Source: Paenirhodobacter populi
GTDB lineage: Bacteria; Pseudomonadota; Alphaproteobacteria; Rhodobacterales; Rhodobacteraceae
Assembly: GCF_004022215.1 (NCBI RefSeq)
Contig: NZ_SAUZ01000020.1
Coordinates: 1 to 64,000 of the forward strand
Direction: 5' to 3'
Length of the DNA: 64,000 bases
A program made the translations under genes and the position numbers. The first letter of the stretch is position 1, and every line of letters starts with the position of its first letter. This document shows positions 46,701 to 55,143 of the stretch, piece by piece. The notes beneath the pieces were generated by a model. The model was not told the DNA's origin. It worked only from the letters and a program-made list of their open reading frames with translations, and did no database searches.

Positions 46701-46896
46701 TGGCGAGGACGCGCTTTACGATCAGGCGGTGGCGATCGTCATCAAGGATCGCAAATGCTCCACCTCCTACATCCAGCGCAAGCTGGGCATCGGCTACAAC
46801 AAGGCCGCCCGCCTGGTCGAGCAGATGGAGGACGAAGGCGTCGTCAGTGCCGCCAACCATGTCGGCAAACGCGAGATCCTCGTGCCCGAACAGTAA
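43771..46896 (+). CDS. ftsK: DNA translocase FtsK
   Basis: The 1041-residue protein couples division to chromosome segregation. The N-terminus has four membrane segments (about 28-50, 70-95, 110-125, 165-195). A long Pro/Ala/Glu-rich linker spans about 240-540. The motor domain has Walker A GTTGSGKS (694-701), Walker B VDEMAD (about 829-834) and arginine-rich [16 protein letters not shown]. The C-terminal gamma winged helix, which reads KOPS sites and activates XerCD, is intact ([25 protein letters not shown]). ATG 43771 has an AAGGACGG site. A terminator follows at 46915. Confidence 0.97.
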   Translation: MASYQARQRDPLLDQNTQAALERRFKELLGAALVVIGVLALMLLGSYSPEDPSWMAVSDQPVHNWLGRIGAGIASPLFVIIGRGAWLLPVGLIVWGVRLILHRGEERLSSRVIFFPIGIALASVYAALLVPNDDWGQAFGLGGHFGDMVAGSLLGMSPVSGSIGLKLMSVILAVATVAMGLFVLGFERAELRAIARFLMLGTAAAYAGVMMMLGRGAQASVVAAQAAAERIRQRREEAAQRARELAEWEANQTAQANWADSYDQGNDPQYQYDDYAPAPAKGSLMSRIRRAVDPMDPPAETAQLIDTDDRWHQPVVEETVPEDRIRARIARAVQTRAEAPMIHAEPEPAPLAAPRRAEMPVAEPAPVVSTPASVLAAVAKRLAGGARKVAQPAPPLRRAEPPLQARPRYMPGMAPVVEATPEWHEPEEPVDAVEAWEGEPEIPPVPARRAAPEWVEEDDFDRNAFAALDEDDDGDEIPPLPSALAGTGGRAPGIQLDRRVIPPAPERRVVAPPKKAPAPSKQAVAEAQPKLAFEAPKHPDYETPPLSLLTNPATIQRHQLSDEALEENARMLESVLDDYGVKGEIVSVRPGPVVTMYELEPAPGLKASRVIGLADDIARSMSALSARVSTVPGRSVIGIELPNAHREKVVLREILSARDFGDSNMRLPLALGKDIGGEPVIANLAKMPHLLIAGTTGSGKSVAINTMILSLLYKLSPEECRLIMIDPKMLELSVYDGIPHLLSPVVTDPKKAVVALKWVVGEMEERYRRMSKMGVRNIEGYNGRVREAMAKNEMFKRTVQTGFDEETGEPVFETEEFQPQPFPYIVVIVDEMADLMMVAGKEIEACIQRLAQMARASGIHLIMATQRPSVDVITGTIKANFPTRISFQVTSKIDSRTILGEQGAEQLLGMGDMLYMGTGSRITRIHGPFVSDEEVEEIVNHLKSFGPPEYMSGVVEGPDEEAASDIDAVLGLGGNTDGEDALYDQAVAIVIKDRKCSTSYIQRKLGIGYNKAARLVEQMEDEGVVSAANHVGKREILVPEQ

Positions 46897-46914
46897 GGCC
46901 GCGCGAAAGTGATG

Positions 46915-46948
46915 AAAGCCCCGCCCGAGTTGAACCGGCGGGGCTTTT
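46915..46948 (+). terminator. Rho-independent terminator after ftsK
   Basis: An 11-bp stem AAAGCCCCGCC / GGCGGGGCTTT with an 11-base loop is followed by TTTTGC. It lies between ftsK and lolA, so lolA probably has its own promoter or depends on read-through. Confidence 0.82.
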
Positions 46949-46978
46949 GCTTTCCGGCACTTGCGCTATCTTTGCGCC

Positions 46979-47575
46979 ATGAGAATGCTTCGCTTCGCCC
47001 TTGCGCCCGTCTTCGCCCTTTGTCTCGCGGTGCCCGCCTTCGCGCAGGCCATACCGCTGAACGAGCTTTCGCGCTATCTGAACAGCATCGACAGCGCGAA
47101 GTCGGGCTTCACCCAGGTGAATGCGGATGGCACGACCGCGACCGGCACGGTCTATATCAAGCGGCCGGGGCGGGTGCGGTTCGAATACGACAAGGACAAG
47201 ACGCTGGTGATGGCCTCGGCCGGACAGGTGGCGGTTTTCGATCCGAAGTCGAACCAGCCGGCCACGCAATATCCGCTGTCGCGCACGCCGCTGAGCGTGA
47301 TCCTTGCGCCCACGGTCAACCTGTCGCAGGCAAGGATGGTGGTGGGTCACACCACCGACGGCAAGACCACCACGGTCGTCGCGCAGGACCCCCAGCACCC
47401 GGAATACGGCACGATCAGCCTTGTCTTCGCGGCCAATCCGACGCGGCTGGAACGCTGGATCATCAGCGACGATTCCGGCGCCAAGACGGTGGTGATGCTG
47501 AACGGGCTGCAGAATGGCGTGACGCTTGGCCCGCGGCTGTTCAGCATCGAATCCGAGATCACCGCGCGGAAGTGA
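46979..47575 (+). CDS. lolA: Outer-membrane lipoprotein carrier protein LolA
   Basis: The 198-residue precursor has a signal peptide (MRMLRFALAPVFALCLAVPAFA). The mature periplasmic chaperone accepts lipoproteins from LolCDE and takes them to the outer membrane. The LolA-type beta-barrel pattern is seen in YLNSIDSAKSGFTQVNADG, GTVYIKRPGRVRFEYDKDKTLVMASAGQV and the C-terminal NGVTLGPRLFSIES. LolB is commonly absent in alphaproteobacteria. The ftsK-lolA adjacency is common in the group. It is convergent with the SLT lipoprotein gene, whose stop is only one base away. Confidence 0.94.
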   Translation: MRMLRFALAPVFALCLAVPAFAQAIPLNELSRYLNSIDSAKSGFTQVNADGTTATGTVYIKRPGRVRFEYDKDKTLVMASAGQVAVFDPKSNQPATQYPLSRTPLSVILAPTVNLSQARMVVGHTTDGKTTTVVAQDPQHPEYGTISLVFAANPTRLERWIISDDSGAKTVVMLNGLQNGVTLGPRLFSIESEITARK

Positions 47576-47576
47576 C

Positions 47577-48155
47577 TTAGCGGCGGCAGCCCGCCAGCTG
47601 CGTCTGATACATGTTGGCGCGCTGCTGCACCCGGGTCGCGGTGGACAGAAGCCAGCCCTTGGAATTGTGCGAGCCGTTGGCAAAGCCGGAGCGGCCCTCG
47701 TGATAGGCCAGATACTGGTTGCGCGCGTCCTGCTTGGAAATGCCAAGCGACCGGGTCGTGCCGTCCATGTACCAGCCCATGAAATCGGCCGCGTCCTGAA
47801 ATTTGGTCCGCCGCGCGCTGCGCTTGCCGGTCGCCTGCTGGTAATCCTTCCAGGTTGAATCGATCGCCTGACTGTAGCCAAGCGCGGAACTCTGCCGGCC
47901 AAGCGGAATGATGCCGAGCGCGTAGCGGTGCGGCGTCTTGGCATTGCCGATGAACTTCGATTCCTGATGGAAGGTCGCCATCTGCACATGGACGGGCACG
48001 CCCCAACGCGCCTCCGTCCGCTTCATCGCGGCGAAATATTGAGGCTTTTCACGGGCTAGAAGGCAGGCGTTGTCCAGATTCCGGGGCGCCTGCGATCCTC
48101 CTCCCCCGCAGGAGGCGACCATCAGCAAGATGGCCAGTTTCAGGAATTTGTTCAT
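47577..48155 (-). CDS. Transglycosylase SLT-domain lipoprotein
   Basis: The 192-residue precursor has a lipoprotein leader with lipobox VASC (Cys16). The mature part is a lysozyme-like domain with a candidate catalytic Glu65 in MATFHQESKFIG, then ALGYSQAIDSTWKDYQ and FMGWYMDGTTRSLG. This resembles the lytic transglycosylases that cleave peptidoglycan glycan chains, and it would act anchored to a membrane. A T-rich, low-GC stretch upstream (48170-48195; TATAAC on the minus strand) is a plausible -10 element. Confidence 0.85.
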   Translation of the reverse strand: MNKFLKLAILLMVASCGGGGSQAPRNLDNACLLAREKPQYFAAMKRTEARWGVPVHVQMATFHQESKFIGNAKTPHRYALGIIPLGRQSSALGYSQAIDSTWKDYQQATGKRSARRTKFQDAADFMGWYMDGTTRSLGISKQDARNQYLAYHEGRSGFANGSHNSKGWLLSTATRVQQRANMYQTQLAGCRR

Positions 48156-48341
48156 TGCTGCTCTGCCTGCATGGCTTTGTTTTGTTATATTTTACGTGAA
48201 TTCGGCAGGGGGGGAAATGACAAAGACATGATTTGACTGCGCGGCGGAACGGACACATATGCGCGATTTCCGCGCTCTTCCATTCGGGAAAAGCTGGACG
48301 GACGGGATCGCAGGCGCTAGGGACCGGCGCGGAGGCCAAAC

Positions 48342-48668
48342 ATGCTGACCACGAGCGCCAAATACCATCTGGGGCAGATTGTCCGGCACCGGAAGCATCC
48401 CTTCCGGGGGGTGGTTTTCGACGTCGATCCGAGCTTCGCCAATACCGAGGAATGGTATGAGGCGATCCCCGAGGAAAGCCGTCCCGCCCGGAACCAGCCC
48501 TTTTACCACCTGCTGGCCGAGAATGACGACAATTTCTACGTCGCCTATGTGTCCGAGCAGAATCTGGAGGCCGACGATTCCGGCGAGCCGGTCGAGCATC
48601 CCGACCTGATCGAGCTGTTCGGCGATTTCTCGGACGGACGCTATCCGTTGCAGTTCCAGTTGAACTGA
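48342..48668 (+). CDS. hspQ: Heat shock protein HspQ
   Basis: The 108-residue protein matches the HspQ/YccV family: KYHLGQIVRHRKHPFRGVVFDVDPSF, FYHLLAENDDNFYVAYVSEQNL and a C-terminal FSDGRYPLQ. In E. coli it acts with Lon, binding hemimethylated DNA and enhancing degradation of specific substrates. RBS GGAGG lies 9 bases before ATG 48342. The 186-base upstream gap (48156-48341), shared with the SLT lipoprotein gene, shows no clear RpoH box that I can call. The stop lies 6 bases from that of the convergent anti-sigma gene. Confidence 0.95.
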   Translation: MLTTSAKYHLGQIVRHRKHPFRGVVFDVDPSFANTEEWYEAIPEESRPARNQPFYHLLAENDDNFYVAYVSEQNLEADDSGEPVEHPDLIELFGDFSDGRYPLQFQLN

Positions 48669-48674
48669 CGGGCG

Positions 48675-49238
48675 TCAGGCGGGATTCGCCAGCGGAAAGC
48701 GCAGGGTGAGTCGGTTGCGGCCCTCTTCCCGGTCGTAATGCAGGTCCTGCGCCAGATCCCGGATCAGAAACCAGCCGAAGCCGCCATCCGGCAGATCGCC
48801 CGGATCGGGCGGCGGCCGTTCGCCGTTCAGGCAGGCGGTCGGCAGCTCTGGCCCGAAATCGCCGACGGTGCAGACGAGGTCGTTGCCCTGCAATGTCAGG
48901 GTAAGGAAGATCGTGCCCTCATCCCCCTCGCCATAGCCGTGTTCGACGATGTTGTTCATGATCTCGGCCAGGACCAGTTCCAGTGCCCATGCGTCGTCAA
49001 TGAGCAGGAGCCGTTCGGTCGTGGCCCGGGCCGCGTATAGCGCGTCGCGCACGGCAAAGGGATTGGCGCGGAAGCTGTGCAGGTGGATATGCCGGGCGGG
49101 TTCCGGCGGGGCGACGTCTTCGGGAGGGCCTTGCGCTGCGCCGTCCCGGGCCGGGGTCAGGCCGCCGGGACCTGTCTGGCCTTCGCCGTGGCGGCGATCG
49201 TCGAAGCTGCGGGAGGAGGAGTGCTGTTCAACCCACAT
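48675..49238 (-). CDS. Anti-sigma regulatory factor (RsbW-like HATPase)
   Basis: The 187-residue protein has a C-terminal GHKL ATPase domain of the anti-sigma/serine-kinase type. The N box is in LELVLAEIMNNIVEHGYGE and the G1 box is VGDFGPELP. The first 55 residues are a low-complexity, polar extension (HSSSRSFDDRRHGEGQ). Such kinases phosphorylate a STAS-domain partner and thereby free or sequester a sigma factor or other target. The partner gene precedes it and overlaps by 11 bases. ATG 49238 has a GGAGG site; the ATG at 49268 lacks one. No sigma factor or phosphatase is adjacent. Confidence 0.87.
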   Translation of the reverse strand: MWVEQHSSSRSFDDRRHGEGQTGPGGLTPARDGAAQGPPEDVAPPEPARHIHLHSFRANPFAVRDALYAARATTERLLLIDDAWALELVLAEIMNNIVEHGYGEGDEGTIFLTLTLQGNDLVCTVGDFGPELPTACLNGERPPPDPGDLPDGGFGWFLIRDLAQDLHYDREEGRNRLTLRFPLANPA

Positions 49239-49572
49239 CCCGCAACCTCCCCACCGCATGATCGACATCGGGGTGGATCCTGATGACGGTATTCATCCGG
49301 GTCAGGTGCAGGACCTTTTCCACATGCGGGCGCAGCCCGGCCAGTTCCAGCCTGCGGCGGGGCCCCAGCTCCTTCATCACCGACACCAGCGCGCCAAGGC
49401 CGGAGCTGTCCAGAAAGGTCACCTGCGACAGGTCCAGCACCACATGCGGCGCGGGTTGTTCGGTCAGTTCGCGCATCCGGTCCTTGAAGCGGATGGCGCC
49501 GGCGGCATCCAGCCGGTCTTCCGCCAGATGAATGACGAGGGCGTCGTTGATGATCTCGGCGTAAAGATTCAT
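49228..49572 (-). CDS. STAS-domain anti-anti-sigma factor
   Basis: The 114-residue protein is a single STAS domain of the SpoIIAA/RsbV type. The phosphorylated serine is expected at Ser56 or Ser57 in TFLDSSGLGALVSVM. LVIHLAEDRLDAAGAIRFKDRM and LELAGLRPHVEKVLHLTRM complete the fold. It would be phosphorylated by the RsbW-like kinase that follows it with an 11-base overlap. It starts 42 bases after the creatininase-family gene on the same strand, so read-through from the catabolic operon is possible. Confidence 0.92.
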   Translation of the reverse strand: MNLYAEIINDALVIHLAEDRLDAAGAIRFKDRMRELTEQPAPHVVLDLSQVTFLDSSGLGALVSVMKELGPRRRLELAGLRPHVEKVLHLTRMNTVIRIHPDVDHAVGRLRDVG

Positions 49573-49614
49573 GGGCCCTCCGCGCGGCTGCCCCCGAAGC
49601 CTATCGGCAGAATC

Positions 49615-50424
49615 TTACCAATCCGTATCCGGCGCCCCGGCGGGGGCGAAACCGTCCAGCGGCTGCGCCGCCACCTGCCGCAGCAGGGCGATGAACCCCG
49701 CCACCTGATGGGCGCAGGTGGCGCGGCCCTTCTCCGCGCTGGCGGCGGCGGCATTGCCGACCGGCCCCGCCGGGTTCAGGTCGGAGGCGATCCAGCCGTA
49801 GGACACCGGCCCGATCGGGGGAATGCCGCCCCGTTCGGCGCTGGAACCGAAATCCCGCGCCTGCGCCATATCCACCGTTTCCGGCGCGAAATGCAGCATC
49901 AGCGAGGTCTCCATGTCACCGCCGTGGATGCCGAAGGCCTGCTCGCGCGCGGGATACATCCCCTCGGGCGTGCCGAAGCCGGTCCACTGGCACTTCACCG
50001 CGAACATCCCCGCGCGCACCCGCAATTCCCGCGACAGGATCGAGATCAGGTCCAGATTGCCGCCGTGGCTGTTGACCAGAACGATCTTGCGCAGCCCGGC
50101 GCGGGCGACCGACAGGCCGATCTCCGTCCAGACCCGCAGCGCGTTTTCCGCCGACAGCGTCAGCGTGCCCTGTGCCCAGAGATGCTCGTTCGACTTGCCC
50201 ACCGCCTGCACCGGCAGGATGCGCACCTCGGGCGCGTCGGGCAGGGCCGCTAGCTGGCGGCGCAGTTCGGCCAGCATGCCTTCCATGATCGTCGTGTCGG
50301 TGCCGACGGGCAGGTGGGGCCCGTGCTGTTCCACCGCCGCCGTGGGCAGGATGGCGATCACCCGTTCCGGGTCGAGCCCGCGAAACTCCGGCGCGCGATA
50401 CTGCGTCCAGTCGAAACGGGTCAT
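49615..50424 (-). CDS. Creatininase family hydrolase
   Basis: The 269-residue protein is of the creatininase/ArfB/MftE superfamily of metal-dependent hydrolases. The first metal site is Glu32, His34, His37 and Asp43 in AAVEQHGPHLPVGTD. VNSHGGN and the GIHGGDMETSLML segment complete it. Members open cyclic amides (creatinine) or hydrolyse formamides. It is the last gene of the eight-gene run starting with the binding protein, and its start overlaps the previous stop as ATGA, so it belongs to that operon. The substrate here is unknown. Confidence 0.9.
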   Translation of the reverse strand: MTRFDWTQYRAPEFRGLDPERVIAILPTAAVEQHGPHLPVGTDTTIMEGMLAELRRQLAALPDAPEVRILPVQAVGKSNEHLWAQGTLTLSAENALRVWTEIGLSVARAGLRKIVLVNSHGGNLDLISILSRELRVRAGMFAVKCQWTGFGTPEGMYPAREQAFGIHGGDMETSLMLHFAPETVDMAQARDFGSSAERGGIPPIGPVSYGWIASDLNPAGPVGNAAAASAEKGRATCAHQVAGFIALLRQVAAQPLDGFAPAGAPDTDW

Positions 50425-51047
50425 ATCCGGATCTCCTTAGCATGGGGCAAGGGGCCGATCAGCCGGTCCATCCGCTGCGCGACGCGGCGCAGGTGGCGGG
50501 CGCGGCTTGCGGCGGTGGAGCTGTCCATCAGGTAGTGCATGGCGAAGGCCGTGCGCCGCCCCGGCGCGCACAGCGCCCCCACACCGCGCAGCAGCGTGCG
50601 CTTGCCCGGCGCGCCGACGAACAGCGTCAGCCACCGCGAGGCCCCGCCCGTGGTGAAGACGCCAAGCCGCGTGACATGGTGCAGCCCCGGCCGGATCGTG
50701 GCATTCCCGGCATCCGGCATCAGAAAGGCCACGTCGGGCAAAAGCACCCGGTCGAGCCAGCCCTTGAGCATCGCGGGCAGGCCATACCACCATGTCGGAT
50801 AGACGAAGATCAGCGTGTCGCACCAACGCAGCGCCGCCACGTCATCGGCCACCGGGCCGGCATTGCCCGGACAGTCCAGATAGCCCTGCCATTCGTCCCG
50901 GCTCAGCACCGGGCGGAAATCGCGGGCGTAAAGGTCAAGGAGCTGCACCTCCGCCCCGGCGGCACGCAGCCTGTCCCGCACGACATCGCGCACCGCGGCG
51001 GTGAAGCTGCCGGGATCGGGGTGGCAATAGACGATCAGGGCGCGCAT
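50421..51047 (-). CDS. Flavodoxin-fold NAD(P)H quinone reductase-like protein A
   Basis: The 208-residue protein is a flavodoxin_2-family (NQO1/MdaB-like) FMN or FAD reductase. The phosphate-binding start ALIVYCHPDPGSF and the flavin-contact FVYPTWWYGLPAMLKGWLDRV are clear. It is a paralogue of the gene just upstream, with which it overlaps by one base (TGATG). Its substrate may be a quinone, or it may supply reduced flavin to the neighbouring oxidoreductases. Tandem copies of this family inside one operon are unusual. Confidence 0.9.
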   Translation of the reverse strand: MRALIVYCHPDPGSFTAAVRDVVRDRLRAAGAEVQLLDLYARDFRPVLSRDEWQGYLDCPGNAGPVADDVAALRWCDTLIFVYPTWWYGLPAMLKGWLDRVLLPDVAFLMPDAGNATIRPGLHHVTRLGVFTTGGASRWLTLFVGAPGKRTLLRGVGALCAPGRRTAFAMHYLMDSSTAASRARHLRRVAQRMDRLIGPLPHAKEIRI

Positions 51048-51628
51048 CAGATCATCTCCATTTCCTTGCGGACCTTGTCGAGAAAGGCCTCCCGCCGCGC
51101 GGGGCTGGCGCGGTTCATGTCATAGAGCGCCAGATAGCGCATCCGCGCCGGAGAGGTCGTGCGGCGCAGCACCCGGGTGACGAGCTTGCGTGGCGGATCG
51201 CCCGCCCAGACCGCCCGCAGCCGCGAGCCGCCATAGGTGGTGACCGCGCACAGGCGCGAGATATGCGTCAGCGCCGGCCATGTCTGGCCGCCCATCATGC
51301 GAAACGACACGCCGGGCAGGAACACCCGGTCGAAGAACCCCTTGAGGATCGCCGGAAACCCGTAGTTCCACACCGGCGCGATGATGATCAGCGCGTCGGC
51401 ATTGCGCAGCCGTTGCACGTAATCCGCCACGGGGCGCAGATTGGCGCCGATGTCGTGATAGGCGCGCCGCTCGGTGGCCGTCATCACCGGGTCGAACCTT
51501 TCGGCGTAAAGGTCGCAGTCGTCCACCTGCCAGCCCCGCGCGGCCAGCGTGGCGCACACCAGCCCATGCAGCGCGGCGGCAAAGCTGTCGTCGCAGGGAT
51601 GGGCATAGAGGATCAACACGCGGGTCAT
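51047..51628 (-). CDS. Flavodoxin-fold NAD(P)H quinone reductase-like protein B
   Basis: The 193-residue paralogue of the previous protein has VLILYAHPCDDSF and IIIAPVWNYGFPAILKGFFDRVFLP, the flavin-binding motifs of the flavodoxin_2 family. The sequence is clearly diverged from its neighbour, so it is an old duplication or the two were recruited separately. It begins 10 bases after the FAD oxidoreductase stop. The pair could form a heterodimer, since the family works as dimers; that is only an inference. Confidence 0.9.
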   Translation of the reverse strand: MTRVLILYAHPCDDSFAAALHGLVCATLAARGWQVDDCDLYAERFDPVMTATERRAYHDIGANLRPVADYVQRLRNADALIIIAPVWNYGFPAILKGFFDRVFLPGVSFRMMGGQTWPALTHISRLCAVTTYGGSRLRAVWAGDPPRKLVTRVLRRTTSPARMRYLALYDMNRASPARREAFLDKVRKEMEMI

Positions 51629-51638
51629 GGTGTGGGCC

Positions 51639-53033
51639 TCATGGCGCGGGCCTCAGCCCGGCATAGCTGTAGATCGTGCGGTAATCCCAGTCGGGCGTAT
51701 CCCAGGCGATCATCTTGCCGGGGTTCAGCAGCCCCTTGGGGTCGGCCTCGCGCTTGAAGGCCAGTTGCCGCGCATCGGTGGACTGCCGCCCGCCTTCCTC
51801 CAGCGTGTAGCGGTGGGGGTTGAAGATCATCGCGCCGAGGTCCTCGTGGATGCGGATGATCTCGTCCAGCCGTTCCTCGGTGGTGAAGCGCACGAGGGTC
51901 AGCCCGGCATAGATCGTGCGGCCGTTTTCGCGCATCGCCTCCAGATGCTGGATCAGCTCGGGGCCGAAGCGCGCGCGGATACGTTCGATCGTGCTGAGGA
52001 AATCCGGCCCGTGGTAGCGCACCTGCAGATAGGTGATCGCGGGATCGACCTTGATCGCGCGCAGGGTGGTGTGGTTCCAGCCGTATTCATAGGCGACGCC
52101 GGGGTCGCGCGGCCAGTCGGGCGCGTCCGAGCGGTAGATCATCCGCCCCGTGGGCCAGCGGGTCAGGAACGTGCCGAAGGCCGGCATGGCATGCGGCGCG
52201 ACCATCACCAGCACCACATGGTCGCCTTCGCCGACATGGCCGCGAAAGCGCTGGAAATAGCGGCTGGCGGTCGGCGCCTCGCATATGGTGATGAGCTTGA
52301 CGAGGATGCCGTCCTCATCGGCGAGCCGCGCGCCGAACTCCGCCGCCGTGGGGAAATCCGGAAAGGCGACGAAGGTGCTGATCCAGTCGTAGGCGGGGGC
52401 GAGGGGCAGCTCGATCTCCGTGATGACGCCGTTGGTGCCATAGGCGTGGGAAACGCGGTGCAGCTCCTCCCCGGTGAAGTCGTGGATCCGGGGGTCCGCC
52501 TCCATCGACACGACGCGCAGCCGGATCAGGTTGCCGAGGTCGCGCAACGCCCCCCAGCGGACCGAGCCGACGCCCCCCGAGCCGCCCGCGACGAACCCGC
52601 CGATCGAGGCGGTGGCCGCCGTCGAAGGGGTCATGCGCAGCTCCTGCCCCGATTGCGCGCGGGTGATCGCGTCAAGGTCGCGGATCACGATGCCGGGTTC
52701 GCAGATCACCCGGCCCGGATGGATTTCCTTCACCCCGGCCATGTTCTTCATGTGCATCACGCAGCCGCCCGCCAGCGGCATCGCCTGCCCGTAATTGCCG
52801 GTGCCCGCGCCGCGCAGGGTGACGGGCACGTCATGGGCATGGCAGATGCGCAGGACCTCGATCACCTCGGCCTCGTTTCGGGGCGAGACGACGAAATCCG
52901 CCACGACATGATCCAGCCGGGCCTTGAGCACCGGCGAATACCAGAAGAAATCGCGGCTTTTCGCGCGGACCGAGGCGGGGTTGTCGTCAAGCTCCAGATG
53001 CGCGAGGGCGGCCTTTGCCGCGTCGAGGTTCAT
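51639..53033 (-). CDS. FAD-binding oxidoreductase (GlcD/VAO type)
   Basis: The 464-residue protein is a VAO/PCMH-fold flavoprotein like glycolate oxidase subunit GlcD. The FAD-binding PP-loop is VTLRGAGTGNYGQAMPLAGG, with PSTAATASIGGFVAGGSGGVGS and YGTNGVITEIELP after it. The C-terminal cap has LGAMIFNPHRYTLEEGG and GLLNPGKMIAW, and no cysteine for a covalent flavin link is obvious. The substrate is probably a 2-hydroxy acid or an amide-type intermediate made by the amidohydrolase. Its start overlaps the amidohydrolase stop as ATGA. Confidence 0.9.
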   Translation of the reverse strand: MNLDAAKAALAHLELDDNPASVRAKSRDFFWYSPVLKARLDHVVADFVVSPRNEAEVIEVLRICHAHDVPVTLRGAGTGNYGQAMPLAGGCVMHMKNMAGVKEIHPGRVICEPGIVIRDLDAITRAQSGQELRMTPSTAATASIGGFVAGGSGGVGSVRWGALRDLGNLIRLRVVSMEADPRIHDFTGEELHRVSHAYGTNGVITEIELPLAPAYDWISTFVAFPDFPTAAEFGARLADEDGILVKLITICEAPTASRYFQRFRGHVGEGDHVVLVMVAPHAMPAFGTFLTRWPTGRMIYRSDAPDWPRDPGVAYEYGWNHTTLRAIKVDPAITYLQVRYHGPDFLSTIERIRARFGPELIQHLEAMRENGRTIYAGLTLVRFTTEERLDEIIRIHEDLGAMIFNPHRYTLEEGGRQSTDARQLAFKREADPKGLLNPGKMIAWDTPDWDYRTIYSYAGLRPAP

Positions 53034-54295
53034 GGGATCAATCCGTCGAGTTCGGCATAGTCGGGCAGGCTGCGGTCGATCTGCGCACCCTTGCGGATCA
53101 CGATCCGGTCGGATTGCGGGCGGGCGAAAAGCTCGCTCCAGCTTCGGGCGCGGGTGATGACCAGATCGGCGGGCGCGCCGGGGGCAAGGCCGGGCGCGGC
53201 AAAGCCGCAGGCGCGGGCGGGGTTCAGGGTGAAGGCGGCGGGCCAGTCCGTGCCCGCGTGGTCCAGATGGGCGATCCGGGTCGCCTCGCGCATTACCTCG
53301 ATCATGTCGAGGTCGCCATAGGCGTAGAACGGATCGCGGGTGTTGTCCGAGGCGAAAGAGACGTTGATCCCCCGCGCCGCCATTTCATGCACCAGCGTCA
53401 CGCCCCGCCAGCGCGGGGTGCGATGCGCGGTCCGGTCTTGCAGATACATGTTGCACATCGGCAGCGACACGACGTTCAGCCGCGCCCGCGCCACGAGGTC
53501 GAGCGTGCGCAGCGCCTCGGCCTCCGGCTGGGTGGCGAGGGAACAGCAATGCCCCACCGTCACCGGCGCGTCGAAGCCGGTTTCCAGCACGGTTTCCGCG
53601 ATCACCCGCAGCGTCGCGACCGAAGGATCGCCCGTTTCATCGACATGCAGGTCCACCGGCAGCCCGCGCCGCCGCGCATGGTCGAGGAACACCCGCAGCC
53701 GCCGGCGCAGATCCGGGATGGGGAAGGTGACGCAGCCCAGCACGCCGCCCGCCCGTGCGGTGATGGTGGCGGTGCGGGCAAAGGGGCCGCCTTCCTCGAT
53801 GATGTCGACGGGGACGAGGCAGACGGCCTGCATCTCGATCCGCCCGGCCCATTCGGCGCGCATCTCGGTGAAGACGGGGAAGGAGATGTCGTCCTGCGGT
53901 GCCAGCGCATCCAGATGCGTGCGGATCGCCCGCGTGCCATGCGCCCATGCGCAGCGCAGGGCGAAATCCATCCGGGCACGGACGTCTTCGGCGGTCCAGT
54001 GCCTGCGGCGGTCGGCCTCCACCGTGGCCAGCGCCGCGTCGAAGGTGCCGTCCGGGTTGGGCGCGCGGGGCCAGATATGGCCCTTGTCCAGATGGGTGTG
54101 CATGTCGATGAAGGCCGGAAAGACCATCGCGCCCTTCATGTCGATCGGCGGGCTGGCGACATCGGGGACGATGCGGCCGTTCTCGATGCAGATCCTGACG
54201 GGCATCAGATCGCCCGGCCGCCCGATCAGGCAGGCGGGCGTTTGCAGGTTCACCAGCCGCAGCGGACCGGGGGGCAGGGTCAGGAAATCGCTCAT
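53030..54295 (-). CDS. Cytosine-deaminase-like amidohydrolase
   Basis: The 421-residue protein is in the CodA branch of the amidohydrolase superfamily. The metal site is His66-Thr-His68 in IDMHTHLDKG. The next ligands lie in LPVDLHVDETGD and TVGHCCSLA, and the aspartate in SFASDNTRDPFYAYG. CodA converts cytosine to uracil; close relatives act on isocytosine, creatinine or N-isopropylammelide, so the substrate is open. The ATG at 54295 overlaps the permease stop as ATGA. The frame continues open upstream in the permease region, but that part is not the protein. Confidence 0.9.
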   Translation of the reverse strand: MSDFLTLPPGPLRLVNLQTPACLIGRPGDLMPVRICIENGRIVPDVASPPIDMKGAMVFPAFIDMHTHLDKGHIWPRAPNPDGTFDAALATVEADRRRHWTAEDVRARMDFALRCAWAHGTRAIRTHLDALAPQDDISFPVFTEMRAEWAGRIEMQAVCLVPVDIIEEGGPFARTATITARAGGVLGCVTFPIPDLRRRLRVFLDHARRRGLPVDLHVDETGDPSVATLRVIAETVLETGFDAPVTVGHCCSLATQPEAEALRTLDLVARARLNVVSLPMCNMYLQDRTAHRTPRWRGVTLVHEMAARGINVSFASDNTRDPFYAYGDLDMIEVMREATRIAHLDHAGTDWPAAFTLNPARACGFAAPGLAPGAPADLVITRARSWSELFARPQSDRIVIRKGAQIDRSLPDYAELDGLIP

Positions 54296-55143
54296 TCCGT
54301 CCTCCTGACGGCGCTTTCGTGCCATTTGCGCAGGGCCAGATGGCTGATCAGGCTGAGCGCGGCGAAGATGACGATCCCGGTCAGCGCGATCAGCGCGAGC
54401 GCCGCGAACATCCGGGGAATGTTGAGCCGGTAGCCCGCCTCGAGGATGCGGAAGGCGAGGCCGGATCCGATCCCGCCGGTGCCCGCCACATATTCCGCGA
54501 CGACCGCGCCGATCAGGCTCAGCCCGCCCGCGATGCGCAGCCCGCCAAGGAAATAGGGCAGCGCGGTGGGCAGTTGCAGGTAGCGCAGCCTTTGCCAGCG
54601 GCTGGCGCCGTAGATCGTGTAAAGGTCGCGCAGGTTCGGATCGGTCGAGCGCAGGCCAAGCGAGGTGTTCGACAGGATCGGGAAGAAGGCGACGATCCAT
54701 GCGCAGAGCAGCAGCCCCACCAGCCGGTTTTCCACATAGATGAAGATCAGCGGCGCGATGGCGACGACGGGCGTGACCTGCAGGATCACCGCGAAGGGGT
54801 AGAAGCACATCTCGGTCCAGCGGCTGAGGCTGAAGAGCACGGCGAGCCCGACCCCGCCGATCACCGCGACGGCAAGCGCCATCAGCGTGATCTGCAACGT
54901 AACCAGAAGCGCCGGGAACAGGATCGGCGCATCCTGCACCAGCGTCCGCGCCACCAGCCCCGGCCCGGGCAGGATGTAATGTGGAATGGCGTTCCACACC
55001 ACGATCCGGTCCCACAGCACCAGCGCTGCGATCACCGTCAGCATGGGCAGGAGCCAGCGCAGCACCCGCTCGCGCCGCCGGGCGGTGAGGCGCGCCTGTT
55101 CGCCCGCGTCGATCAGCGGCTCGGTGGTATCGGTCACGGTCAT
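54292..55143 (-). CDS. ABC transporter permease, nitrate/taurine/HMP type
   Basis: The 283-residue inner-membrane protein has six membrane segments and the cytoplasmic EAA-like loop with AEYVAGTGGIGSGLAF. The N-terminal 35 residues are polar. It belongs to the BPD_transp_1 SsuC/TauC/ThiX branch and would form a homodimer pore for the ATPase that precedes it. Its start overlaps the ATPase stop (ATGA at 55140-55143), so expression is coupled. Longer in-frame starts lie in the ATPase and were rejected. Confidence 0.92.
   Translation of the reverse strand: MTVTDTTEPLIDAGEQARLTARRRERVLRWLLPMLTVIAALVLWDRIVVWNAIPHYILPGPGLVARTLVQDAPILFPALLVTLQITLMALAVAVIGGVGLAVLFSLSRWTEMCFYPFAVILQVTPVVAIAPLIFIYVENRLVGLLLCAWIVAFFPILSNTSLGLRSTDPNLRDLYTIYGASRWQRLRYLQLPTALPYFLGGLRIAGGLSLIGAVVAEYVAGTGGIGSGLAFRILEAGYRLNIPRMFAALALIALTGIVIFAALSLISHLALRKWHESAVRRTE

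Noticed and set aside
44248-46860. An 870-codon minus-strand frame inside ftsK
   Set aside because: The plus strand encodes intact Walker motifs and gamma domain; the opposite frame is His/Arg/Gly rich with no domain.
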